A DNA stretch of 64,000 nt from Puniceibacterium antarcticum. Lineage in GTDB: Bacteria > Pseudomonadota > Alphaproteobacteria > Rhodobacterales > Rhodobacteraceae. The notes beneath the pieces were generated by a model. The model had not been told where the DNA came from, ran no database searches, and saw only the letters and a list, made by a program, of their open reading frames with translations. Location of the stretch: positions 124,001-188,000 of the forward strand of contig NZ_AWWI01000182.1 of assembly GCF_002760615.1 (NCBI RefSeq), read 5' to 3'. Numbering within the stretch: position 1 is the stretch's first letter; each line of letters starts with the position of its first letter. Shown here one piece after another: positions 38,662 to 46,540 of the stretch. The position numbers and the translations under genes are program-made.

Positions 38662-38868
38662 ATGCCGACGGGCACCGTGAAATGGTTCAACACCACTAAA
38701 GGGTACGGGTTTATTGCGCCCGATGATGGCGGCAAGGATGTGTTCGTTCATATTTCAGCCGTGGAACGCTCGGGCCTCACCGGGCTTGCCGACAACCAGA
38801 AAGTCCGGTTCGAAATGCGCGAAGGCCGCGACGGTCGGGAAATGGCCGCGGATCTGACCTTGCTCTGA
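38662..38868 (+). CDS. Cold-shock domain protein
   Basis: A 68-residue single CSD protein, a nucleic-acid chaperone. RNP1 is KGYGFIAPDDGG, RNP2 is VFVHISAVERSGL. I chose ATG 38662 (MPTGTVKWFN), the universal start of this family; GGAG is ten bases upstream. An in-frame ATG at 38644 and a frame extending to 38494 are unlikely. The 227-base space before it may hold a long 5' leader, as is common for cold-shock mRNAs. Confidence 0.95.
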   Translation: MPTGTVKWFNTTKGYGFIAPDDGGKDVFVHISAVERSGLTGLADNQKVRFEMREGRDGREMAADLTLL

Positions 38869-38891
38869 TCCCCACCCCAAACTCTGCAACA

Positions 38892-38921
38892 GATGGCCGG
38901 GACTGCGCCGGACCGGCCATC
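38892..38921. terminator. Hairpin between convergent csp and metR genes
   Basis: A perfect 9-bp stem GATGGCCGG / CCGGCCATC with a 12-base loop lies 23 bases after the csp stop and 33 before the metR stop. There is no T run on either side, so termination is uncertain. Confidence 0.45.
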
Positions 38922-38953
38922 GGTGCCCCACCATCCTTTTCGGGCTGACCGCT

Positions 38954-39859
38954 TCAAGCCATCTGCAGCTTCACCGCTTCGGTGCGGGCATGGCCGATCA
39001 GATCACGCACAAACGGTTTGTCCACATCGGCACTGCGCGTTGCCGCATACAACCGGCGGGTGATTCCCGTCTTGGTCAGGGGCCGTGTCACGTAGTCCGA
39101 ATTGTACTTGACCTCGCGCACCACCCAGTCGGGCAACACCGCCACCCCCCTGTTGCTGGCCACCAGCAACAGGATCACCGCCGTCAGCTCGACCTGCCGG
39201 ATCGCGGCGGGCTCCACCTTGGCGGGGGTCAGCAACTGGCTGAACACATCCAGCCGCGAGCGTTCCACCGGATAGGTGATCAGCGTCTGACCGCGAAAAT
39301 CCTGCGCCTCGACAAACGGCTTCTGCGCCAGCGGATGCACCGAGGCCGCAACAAAGACGGCCTTGTAATCAAACAGCTCGGTAAAGGTGACGCCCGGGAT
39401 CGTCTCGGGATCAGAGGACACCACAAGATCCACCTCTTCCTTCAACAGGGCGGGCAGCGCGTCAAAGGCCAGCCCGGGGCGGATGTCCACATCCACATCC
39501 GGCCAGATCTTGCGAAACGCCTCAAGCACCGGGAACAGCCATTCAAAACAGGCGTGGCATTCAATGGCGATGTGCATGCGCCCCGTCGATCCGGCCCGCA
39601 GCCCGCTGAATTCATCCTGCAGCGCCTCGACCTGCGGCAGCACCTGTTCCGCCAGCCGCAACAGCCGCATCCCCGCCGCCGACAGGGTCATCGGCTTGGA
39701 GCGGCGCACAAACAGCTCGACCCCCGCCTGATCCTCCAGCCCCTTGATCTGATGGCTCAGCGCGCTTTGTGTGATGTTCAGCTGATCGGCGGCCTTGGCC
39801 ACGCCGCCGGCCTCATAAATCGCCTTGATCGTGCGCAGATGCCGGAATTCGATATGCAT
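38954..39859 (-). CDS. metR: LysR-type regulator MetR
   Basis: A 301-residue LysR regulator; winged helix-turn-helix at residues 4-60 (YEAGGVAKAADQLNITQSAL) and a periplasmic-binding-like effector domain from about 90. MetR senses homocysteine and controls methionine genes. The divergent neighbour is metF and the sequence MHIEFRHLRTIKAI matches MetR relatives. The ATG 39859 is chosen by homology; the frame goes on to 39979, overlapping the intergenic operator. Confidence 0.9.
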   Translation of the reverse strand: MHIEFRHLRTIKAIYEAGGVAKAADQLNITQSALSHQIKGLEDQAGVELFVRRSKPMTLSAAGMRLLRLAEQVLPQVEALQDEFSGLRAGSTGRMHIAIECHACFEWLFPVLEAFRKIWPDVDVDIRPGLAFDALPALLKEEVDLVVSSDPETIPGVTFTELFDYKAVFVAASVHPLAQKPFVEAQDFRGQTLITYPVERSRLDVFSQLLTPAKVEPAAIRQVELTAVILLLVASNRGVAVLPDWVVREVKYNSDYVTRPLTKTGITRRLYAATRSADVDKPFVRDLIGHARTEAVKLQMA

Positions 39860-39976
39860 GATAGCGTCCCGCCTTTTACCAAAACACACGCATCGCTTTT
39901 CACGCCAGAGGCGCAGCCGACTGGCAGAGAACACGCGAGTCACGTTGAAGGCAGGACGTTTTAAGCATGTCCGCCT

Positions 39977-40011
39977 CATGTTGTTGATGAGTTATATGAG
40001 TTTGTCTCACA
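39977..40011. promoter_or_regulatory. Candidate MetR operator(s) between metR and metF
   Basis: Two inverted repeats: CTCAT-N7-ATGAG (39977-39993) and TGAG-TTTGT-CTCA (39999-40011). The second has the T-N11-A LysR half-site arrangement and resembles the MetR consensus TGAA-N5-TTCA. It lies 47 bases before the metF start. Assignment is by pattern and position. Confidence 0.6.
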
Positions 40012-40058
40012 ATGGCCAATATGCGACAAGACGTGAAATCGAACACAAGGACCACCCC

Positions 40059-40925
40059 ATGACCCGCCCCGAGATTTCCTTTGAATTCTTCCCGCCCAAG
40101 AATATCGAAGCCACATTCCGCCTCTGGGACACCGTGCAGGTTCTGGCCCCGCTGGCCCCACGATTCGTCTCCGTCACCTATGGCGCGGGCGGCACCACCC
40201 GCGATCTGACCCGCGATGTCGTCTCGACCCTGCACAAACATTCCGGCCTGCGCACCGCCGCGCACCTGACCTGCGTCGATGCCACCCGCGCAGAAACCCT
40301 GCAGATCGCGCGCGACTTTGCTGCCGCCGGTGTCACGGACATCGTCGCCCTGCGCGGCGACCCGCCCAAGGGCGCAAACGGCTTCGTGCCCCACCCCGAG
40401 GGGTTTCACAGTTCGGTTGAGCTGATCGAGGCGCTGAAGGAAACCGGTGATTTCACCATCCGTGTCGGCGCCTATCCCGACAAACACCCCGAAGCGCCCA
40501 GCGCCACCGCCGATGTGGACTATCTCAAGCGCAAGCTCGACGCCGGCGCGGACGAGGCGCTGACCCAGTTCTTTTTCGAGGCAGAGACGTTCTTTCGCTT
40601 TCGCGATGCCTGCGTGAAGGCCGGGATCGACAAGCCGATCGTGCCGGGGATCTTTCCGGTCGAAAACTGGAAAGGCGCGCGCCGCTTTGCCGAAGGCTGC
40701 GGCACCCATATCCCCGACTGGGTGATCGACGCGTTCGAAACCGCCACGCGCGACGGCAGTCAGGATCTGCTCGCCACAGCCATGTGCACCGAGCTTTGTT
40801 CGGAACTGATCGAGGGCGGTGTGGACAAGCTGCATTTCTACACGCTTAACCGCCCGGAACTGACCCGCGATGTCTGTTTCGCCCTGGGCGTGACACCCGA
40901 GGCAAAGCTGGAAAACGTCGCCTGA
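40059..40925 (+). CDS. metF: Methylenetetrahydrofolate reductase
   Basis: FAD enzyme that makes 5-methyl-THF for methionine synthesis. TIM-barrel of 288 residues: ISFEFFPPKN at the start with the catalytic Glu, VSVTYGAGGTTRD, AHLTCVDATRAET, VALRGDPPKG, and the C-terminal LHFYTLNRPELTRDVC. AAGGA lies seven bases before ATG 40059. The upstream part of the open frame (from 39825) is the metR-metF intergenic region. Confidence 0.96.
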   Translation: MTRPEISFEFFPPKNIEATFRLWDTVQVLAPLAPRFVSVTYGAGGTTRDLTRDVVSTLHKHSGLRTAAHLTCVDATRAETLQIARDFAAAGVTDIVALRGDPPKGANGFVPHPEGFHSSVELIEALKETGDFTIRVGAYPDKHPEAPSATADVDYLKRKLDAGADEALTQFFFEAETFFRFRDACVKAGIDKPIVPGIFPVENWKGARRFAEGCGTHIPDWVIDAFETATRDGSQDLLATAMCTELCSELIEGGVDKLHFYTLNRPELTRDVCFALGVTPEAKLENVA

Positions 40926-40966
40926 AGTCAGTGTGACGCAACACGCTCTGACGGTGGCGCCGGGGC

Positions 40967-41013
40967 CAAGAATTTTCTGAAAATTCTTGTCAAAAGTCTT
41001 TAAAAGACTTTTG
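40967..41013. terminator. Two adjacent perfect palindromes at the metF/bhcR convergence
   Basis: CAAGAATTTT-ctg-AAAATTCTTG (40967-40989) and CAAAAGTCTTT-a-AAAGACTTTTG (40991-41013) sit back to back in the 95-base gap between the convergent metF and bhcR genes. Stem-loops with AT-rich flanks on both sides suit a bidirectional terminator. Confidence 0.75.
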
Positions 41014-41020
41014 TCCCGGC

Positions 41021-41854
41021 TCACCCGGCTCCGCGCCCGCCGATCCCCTGTGTCACCTGCAGGGCCGCTGCGATCACCTGTGCGCCAAAGGCCGGGATCG
41101 CCTCAATCGGAATCCGGCTCGACGGGCCAGAGACGGAAATCCCGGCCACCGCCTCGCCATGCATGTCAAAGATCGGCGCCGCCACGCAGCGCATGCCGAT
41201 GTTTTTTTCCTCACCATCCACCGCATAGCCCCGCGCGCGGGTCTCGGCCAGATCGGCCAGCAGGGCATCGCGCGTCACAAACGTGAACTCGGTGAACCGC
41301 GCCAGCCCGTGCTCGTCCAGAATCCGTGCCACCTGTCCCGCTCCGCGCTGCGCCAGAAGCGCCTTGCCTATTCCGCTCGCATGCATCGGCGACACGGTTC
41401 CCGGCGGGAAAAACGCGCGGATTGTGGCATGGGTTTCGACCTGGCTCAGAAACAGCACCTGCCCCGCCTGCTGCACACCCAGATTCGCCGTCTCTCCGGT
41501 GGCCTCCATCAGCGCGCGCAGCACCGGCAGCGCGCGTTCGATCAGCGAGGTGCGGCGCAAAAACCGCGACCCGATCAGAAAGGCCCCGGCGCCGATATGC
41601 CAGGTCTGCGGGCCGCCGTCGAAATCCACAATCCCGCGCGCCTCAAGCGTGAACAGCACGCGGTAGACACTGGCGGGCGACTGGCCCAGATCCCCCGCCA
41701 GCTGCGACAGGGTGGCGCCTTTTGTCATCTCGCTCAGCCGCTCCAGAACCTCCATCGCGCGGTCCAGCGACTTGATCGTGTTCTGCTCGGACTTGTCATG
41801 CCAGGCGCGTGGCCTGCCCCGCCCCCGTGCCGGCTCTGCCACATCCCGCTCCAC
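41021..41854 (-). CDS. bhcR: IclR-type regulator of the beta-hydroxyaspartate cycle
   Basis: A 277-residue IclR regulator: N-terminal HTH (residues 25-85, LDRAMEVLERLSEMTKGATL and SPASVYRVLFTLEARGI) and an effector domain with PMHASGIGKALLA and IGMRCVAAPIFDMHGEAVAG. Its divergent position from bhcA identifies it as BhcR, which in Paracoccus controls the cycle in response to glyoxylate; that role is from the literature as remembered, not from this sequence. Confidence 0.9.
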   Translation of the reverse strand: MERDVAEPARGRGRPRAWHDKSEQNTIKSLDRAMEVLERLSEMTKGATLSQLAGDLGQSPASVYRVLFTLEARGIVDFDGGPQTWHIGAGAFLIGSRFLRRTSLIERALPVLRALMEATGETANLGVQQAGQVLFLSQVETHATIRAFFPPGTVSPMHASGIGKALLAQRGAGQVARILDEHGLARFTEFTFVTRDALLADLAETRARGYAVDGEEKNIGMRCVAAPIFDMHGEAVAGISVSGPSSRIPIEAIPAFGAQVIAAALQVTQGIGGRGAG

Positions 41855-41869
41855 TGTTACCCTCCGGTT

Positions 41870-41952
41870 TTATAAAAAACACCTCCGCATTATGAAAAAT
41901 GCAAACCCCTGATTCAACGTAATTTTTGTGCCTTATCCAATTATGAAAAACA
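41870..41952. promoter_or_regulatory. bhcR-bhcA intergenic repeats, candidate BhcR operator
   Basis: Three direct repeats fit TTATRAAAAAYR: TTATAAAAAACA at 41870, TTATGAAAAATG at 41890 and TTATGAAAAACA at 41941. The first two are exactly 20 bp apart, about two helical turns. The AT-rich gap is the divergent promoter region. IclR regulators often bind such repeated half-sites. Confidence 0.5.
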
Positions 41953-42018
41953 ATTTCAAAAAAATTGCCCGGGAAACAGGCAAGGCGTAAACCTGTGTCA
42001 TAGCGAGGAGAACACGCC

Positions 42019-43209
42019 ATGAGCCTTCAGAACCCGGTCTTCATTCCCGGCCCCACCAACATCCCCGAGGCGATCCGCAAGGCCTGCGATATGCCCACGA
42101 TCGACCACCGCTCGCCACTGTTTGCAACGATCCTGCACCCGGCCATCGACGGCTGCCGCAAGGTTCTTAAAACCAGCGAAGGCGAGCTGTTCATCTTTCC
42201 CGCCACCGGCTCCGGCGGATGGGAGGCCGCGCTGTCCAACACGCTCAGCCCCGGCGACACGATTCTGGCCGCGCGCAACGGCATGTTCAGCCACAAATGG
42301 ATCGACATGTGCCACCGCTTCGGCCTCAACGTCGTGCAGGTCGATGTCCCCTGGGGCGAAGGCCTGCCCGTCGCCAAGTTCGAGGAGATCCTGCGCGCCG
42401 ATCCGGACGCCCGCATCAAGGCGGTGCTTGCCACCCATAACGAAACCGCCACCGGCGTGGTGTCCGACATTGCGGGCCTGCGCCGCGCCATGGACGCCGC
42501 CGGACATGGCGCGCTGCTGATGGTCGATGGCGTCAGCTCCATCGGCTCCATGCCGTTCGAATTTGATCAATGGGGCGTCGATGTTGCGGTCACCGGCAGT
42601 CAAAAGGGCTTCATGCTGCCCGTCGGCCTTGCCATCACCTGCTTTTCGCCCAAAGCTGTGGCGGCAAGCAAGACAGCCACCTTGCCCCGCACGTTCTGGA
42701 GCATTGATGACATGCGCAAGGGCTACGCCGCCAATGCCTATCCTTATACCCCCTCCGTTGGCCTGCTGAACGGGCTGAAGCTGTCCACCGAAATGCTGCT
42801 GGCCGAAGGTCTGGACAACGTCTTTGCACGCCACGCCCGCATCGCCAACGGGGTGCGCGCCGCCGTGCAGGCCTGGGGCATGACGCCCTGCGCCGTCTCG
42901 CCCGACCTTTATTCCAACACGGTGACGGCGATCCGCACGCCGGAAGGTTTCAACGCCTCGACAATCGTCGACCGCGCAGCGCTGGACTATGGCATGGCCT
43001 TTGGCACCGGCCTTGGCGATGTGGCGGGCAAGGTGTTCCGTATCGGCCATCTGGGCATGCTGACCGACGCCATGGCGCTCTCGGGCATTGCCACCGCTGA
43101 AATGGTCATGGTTGATCTCGGCCTGCCCGTCACCCTCGGTTCCGGCGTTGCCGCCGCACAGGGCGTCTATCGCCGGGGGACACGCGTCGCACAGGAGAAA
43201 GCCGCATGA
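42019..43209 (+). CDS. bhcA: Aspartate-glyoxylate aminotransferase
   Basis: BhcA transfers the amino group of L-aspartate to glyoxylate, giving glycine and oxaloacetate, so the amino donor is regenerated by the cycle. Class V aminotransferase, 396 residues: PGPTNIPEAIRKACDM start, MVDGVSSIGSMPFEFDQW with the cofactor Asp, and PLP lysine in VTGSQKGFMLPVG near residue 197. GAGGAG lies eight bases before the ATG. Its stop overlaps bhcB (ATGA). Serine-glyoxylate aminotransferase is the closest alternative, excluded by the neighbouring bhcB-D. Confidence 0.94.
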   Translation: MSLQNPVFIPGPTNIPEAIRKACDMPTIDHRSPLFATILHPAIDGCRKVLKTSEGELFIFPATGSGGWEAALSNTLSPGDTILAARNGMFSHKWIDMCHRFGLNVVQVDVPWGEGLPVAKFEEILRADPDARIKAVLATHNETATGVVSDIAGLRRAMDAAGHGALLMVDGVSSIGSMPFEFDQWGVDVAVTGSQKGFMLPVGLAITCFSPKAVAASKTATLPRTFWSIDDMRKGYAANAYPYTPSVGLLNGLKLSTEMLLAEGLDNVFARHARIANGVRAAVQAWGMTPCAVSPDLYSNTVTAIRTPEGFNASTIVDRAALDYGMAFGTGLGDVAGKVFRIGHLGMLTDAMALSGIATAEMVMVDLGLPVTLGSGVAAAQGVYRRGTRVAQEKAA

Positions 43210-44171
43210 GGGATCACCCCGACCATCTGCCCACCTACGAGGATATGCTGGCCGCCCATGAGCGGATCAAACCCTATATTCACCGCACCCCGGTGCTGAC
43301 CTCCAGCTATCTCAACGACCTCACCGGCGCCGAGCTGTTCTTCAAATGCGAGAATTTCCAGAAGGCCGGCGCCTTCAAGGTGCGTGGTGCGTCGAACGCC
43401 GTCTTCGGCCTGCCCGAGGATATGGCCGCCAAGGGTGTGGCCACGCACAGTTCCGGCAACCACGCCCTGTCGCTGTCTTATGCGGCGGGTCGGCGGGGCA
43501 TCCCCTGCCATGTGGTCATGCCCCGCACCGCACCGCAGGCCAAAAAGGACGCCGTGCGCGGCTATGGCGGCATCATCACCGAATGCGAGCCGTCCACCAC
43601 AAGCCGCGAGGCGGTCTTTGCCGAGATCCATGCCAAAACCGGCGCGGATTTTGTGCACCCCTACAACGACCCGCGCGTCATCGCGGGCCAAGGCACCTGC
43701 TCGAAAGAGCTGATGGAGCAGGTCGAACACCTTGATGCGGTCATCGCCCCTATCGGCGGCGGCGGCATGATCTCGGGCACCTGTCTGACCCTCTCGACCC
43801 TCGCGCCGCAGGTGCAGATCTATGCGGCCGAGCCTGAACAGGCCGACGATGCCTACCGATCGTTCAAGGCGGGGCATATCATCGCCGACGATGCGCCCGA
43901 CACGGTGGCCGACGGGCTCAAGGTGCCACTCAAGGAAAACACCTGGCACTTTGTCAGCCACCATGTGACCGACATTCTCACCGCGTCAGAGGACGAAATC
44001 ATCGAGGCGATGAAGCTGACCTGGAAGCGCATGAAGATCGTGATCGAAGCCTCCTGCGCCGTCCCCCTCGCCACGATCCTGAAAAACCCAGAGCTGTTCC
44101 GGGGCAAACGTGTCGGCGTGATCATCACCGGCGGCAATGTCGACCTCGACAGCCTGCCCTGGATGCAATGA
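43206..44171 (+). CDS. bhcB: Beta-hydroxyaspartate dehydratase
   Basis: BhcB dehydrates (2R,3S)-beta-hydroxyaspartate to iminosuccinate. It is a PLP fold-type II enzyme of 321 residues, related to serine racemase/threonine dehydratase: Schiff-base lysine in GAFKVRGASN (near residue 58), the phosphate/substrate loop HSSGNHALSL, and the glycine loop IGGGGMISGTCL. It overlaps the bhcA stop by one codon position and precedes bhcC. Context separates it from threonine dehydratase. Confidence 0.93.
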   Translation: MRDHPDHLPTYEDMLAAHERIKPYIHRTPVLTSSYLNDLTGAELFFKCENFQKAGAFKVRGASNAVFGLPEDMAAKGVATHSSGNHALSLSYAAGRRGIPCHVVMPRTAPQAKKDAVRGYGGIITECEPSTTSREAVFAEIHAKTGADFVHPYNDPRVIAGQGTCSKELMEQVEHLDAVIAPIGGGGMISGTCLTLSTLAPQVQIYAAEPEQADDAYRSFKAGHIIADDAPDTVADGLKVPLKENTWHFVSHHVTDILTASEDEIIEAMKLTWKRMKIVIEASCAVPLATILKNPELFRGKRVGVIITGGNVDLDSLPWMQ

Positions 44172-44178
44172 CCCCACG

Positions 44179-44231
44179 GGTGCGTGAATCACGCACCCTA
44201 CCCGCGCCGTAGGGTGCGTGATTCACGCACC
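44179..44231. repeat. Nested palindrome between bhcB and bhcC
   Basis: A 23-bp left arm and 23-bp right arm are perfect inverted copies with a 7-base loop (CCGCGCC). Each arm is itself a palindrome (GGTGCGTGA-A/T-TCACGCACC). So the 53 bases can fold as one long hairpin or as two shorter ones. It occupies most of the 96-base bhcB-bhcC gap. Comparable GTAGGGTGCGTGATTCACGC strings occur in several bacterial genomes as intergenic repeats, from memory. Confidence 0.9.
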
Positions 44232-44267
44232 TTCCTGACTTCAACGTTCTCAACGGGAGATGAGACC

Positions 44268-45431
44268 ATGAAAGACATCACGGAGTTTACCGACCTCGAC
44301 GTCGGCTATGACGTTCCTGCCCTGCCCGGCATGGATGAATCCGACATCCAGACGCCCTGCCTGATCCTCGACCTCGACGCACTGGAACGCAACGTCACCA
44401 AGATGGGCGACTTCGCAAAATCCCACGGCATGCGCCACCGCGTCCACGGCAAGATGCACAAATCCGTCGATGTGGCCCTGCTGCAGGAACGCCTTGGCGG
44501 CTCCGTCGGCGTCTGCTGCCAGAAGGTGTCCGAGGCCGAGGTTTTTGCCCGCGGCGGCATCAAGGATGTGCTGGTATCAAATCAGGTCACGCACCCGGCC
44601 AAGATCGACCGCCTCGCCCGCCTGCCAAAGCTCGGCGCGCGCACCATCTGCTGCGTCGATGACTTGGACAACATCCCGAACCTGTCGGCCGCTGCCGTCA
44701 AACATGGCACCCAGATCGAATGTCTGGTGGAAATCGACTGCGGCGCCGGGCGCTGCGGTGTGACGACAACACCGCAGGTGGTGGAATTGGCCAAGGCCAT
44801 CGACGCCGCACAAAGCCTCAAATTCGCCGGCATTCAGGCCTATCAGGGCGCCATGCAGCACCTCGACAGCTATGAGGACCGCAAAGGCAAGACCCAGATC
44901 GCCATCGACATGGTCACCGCCGCGATAACGGCGCTGAAATCCGAAGGCCTCGATTGTGACATCGTCGGCGGCGGCGGCACCGGGTCCTACTACTTCGAAT
45001 CCGCCTCTGGCGTGTTCAACGAACTGCAGTGCGGCTCTTACGCCTTCATGGACGCCGATTATGGCCGGATCCATGACAAGGACGGCAAACGGATCGACGA
45101 GGGCGAATGGGAAAACGCCCTGTTCATCCTGACCACCGTCATGAGCCACGCCAAGGCGGACAAGGCCATCGTCGATGCGGGCCTCAAGGCGCAGTCGGTC
45201 GACTCCGGCCTGCCGGTGATCTTTGGCCGCACCGATGTGACCTATGTCAAATGCTCCGACGAACATGGCGTCGTCTCCGACCCTGACGGCGTGCTCAGGG
45301 TCAATGACACCCTGCGCCTTGTCCCCGGCCATTGCGATCCGACCTGCAACGTGCACGACTGGTATGTCGGTGTGCGGGGCGGCAAGGTCGAAACCCTTTG
45401 GCCCGTCTCGGCCCGTGGCAAGGCGTACTGA
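44268..45431 (+). CDS. bhcC: Beta-hydroxyaspartate aldolase
   Basis: BhcC joins glycine and glyoxylate to form (2R,3S)-beta-hydroxyaspartate, the carbon-carbon bond-forming step of the cycle. PLP fold-type III (alanine-racemase N-terminal) enzyme related to D-threonine aldolase, 387 residues: PLP lysine in HRVHGKMHKSVDVAL, VGGGGTGSYYFE, and the metal-binding C-terminal motif LVPGHCDPTCNVHDW. The start has GGGAGA upstream at 44250-44255; the frame to 44184 lies in the repeat and is not used. Confidence 0.93.
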   Translation: MKDITEFTDLDVGYDVPALPGMDESDIQTPCLILDLDALERNVTKMGDFAKSHGMRHRVHGKMHKSVDVALLQERLGGSVGVCCQKVSEAEVFARGGIKDVLVSNQVTHPAKIDRLARLPKLGARTICCVDDLDNIPNLSAAAVKHGTQIECLVEIDCGAGRCGVTTTPQVVELAKAIDAAQSLKFAGIQAYQGAMQHLDSYEDRKGKTQIAIDMVTAAITALKSEGLDCDIVGGGGTGSYYFESASGVFNELQCGSYAFMDADYGRIHDKDGKRIDEGEWENALFILTTVMSHAKADKAIVDAGLKAQSVDSGLPVIFGRTDVTYVKCSDEHGVVSDPDGVLRVNDTLRLVPGHCDPTCNVHDWYVGVRGGKVETLWPVSARGKAY

Positions 45432-45559
45432 CAGCCCCGGCAGTCCCCTCATCTGGGGCTGCCAAAATCCGCACCTCCGCCATACGAAAACCATACGCTT
45501 TCCAGACGCCTTCCATACGGGCTTTTCCGGCCCTGACCGCCCCATAGAAAGACCCCAAA

Positions 45560-46525
45560 ATGCTGATCGTTCCCGAAGCTGAAATTGCCGCCCTGATGAC
45601 CCCCGAAGCCGCGTTTGACGCGGTCGAAGCGACCTTTGCCGCCATGTCGCGCAAGTCCGCCTACAACTTTCCGGTCATCCGCGAGGCGATCGGACATGCC
45701 GACGCACTTTATGGCTTCAAATCCGGGTTCGACCGCGAAAGTCTGGCTTTGGGTTTGAAATCAGGCGGTTACTGGCCCGGGAATGCCGACAAGGGCCTGA
45801 CCAACCACCAGTCCACGATCTTTCTCTTCGACGCGGACACCGGAAAATGCAGCGCCATCGTCGGGGGCAATCTGCTGACCGCGCTGCGCACCGCCGCCGC
45901 CTCTGCCGTGTCGATCAAACACCTCGCGCGGCCCGATGCACAGGTGCTTGGCATGATCGGCGCCGGGCATCAGTCGATCTTTCAGATGCAGGCCGCTGTA
46001 AAGCAACGTAATTTCAAGAAAGTCATCGGCTGGAACTACCACCCCGAAATGCTGTCGCGCCTTGCCGATTGCGCCGCCCAGCTTGGACTGCCGTTCGAGG
46101 AAGCCAGCCTTGAAACCCTGGGCCGCGACGCGGATGTGATCATCTCGATCACCTCCAGCTTTGCGCCCAGCCTGCTGGACGCCCATGTCACCCCCGGCAC
46201 GCACATCGCCTGCATGGGCACGGATACCAAGGGAAAACAAGAGGTTGAGGCGGCGCTGCTCCAACGCGCCACGGTGTTTACCGATGAAATCGCCCAAAGC
46301 ATCAGCATTGGCGAGGCACAGCATGCCGTCACTGCGGGTCTGATCAAGGACACCGACATCACGGAAATCGGCGCCGTGATCAACGCGACCCACCCGGGCC
46401 GCACCAGTGCCGATGAAATCACCCTGTTCGATGGCACCGGAGTCGGCCTGCAAGACCTTGCAGTCGCGGCCAAAGTGGTGGAGCTTGCGCAAAAAAGCGG
46501 CGTTGCGATCAACGTCGATTTCTAA
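45560..46525 (+). CDS. bhcD: Iminosuccinate reductase
   Basis: BhcD reduces iminosuccinate to L-aspartate with NADH, closing the cycle. 321 residues of the ornithine cyclodeaminase/mu-crystallin family: GGYWPGNADKGLTNHQS substrate region, the Rossmann loop GMIGAGHQSIFQ and the later IACMGTDTKGKQEV. The gap to bhcC is 128 bases with three CATACG strings at 45481-45520 and no gene. It is followed after 15 bases by the GAPDH-like gene. Confidence 0.93.
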   Translation: MLIVPEAEIAALMTPEAAFDAVEATFAAMSRKSAYNFPVIREAIGHADALYGFKSGFDRESLALGLKSGGYWPGNADKGLTNHQSTIFLFDADTGKCSAIVGGNLLTALRTAAASAVSIKHLARPDAQVLGMIGAGHQSIFQMQAAVKQRNFKKVIGWNYHPEMLSRLADCAAQLGLPFEEASLETLGRDADVIISITSSFAPSLLDAHVTPGTHIACMGTDTKGKQEVEAALLQRATVFTDEIAQSISIGEAQHAVTAGLIKDTDITEIGAVINATHPGRTSADEITLFDGTGVGLQDLAVAAKVVELAQKSGVAINVDF

Positions 46526-46540
46526 CGCAAAGGCAATGAC

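Noticed and set aside
45481-45520. Three CATACG strings between bhcC and bhcD
   Set aside because: Irregular spacing and short length; no reason to treat as an operator.
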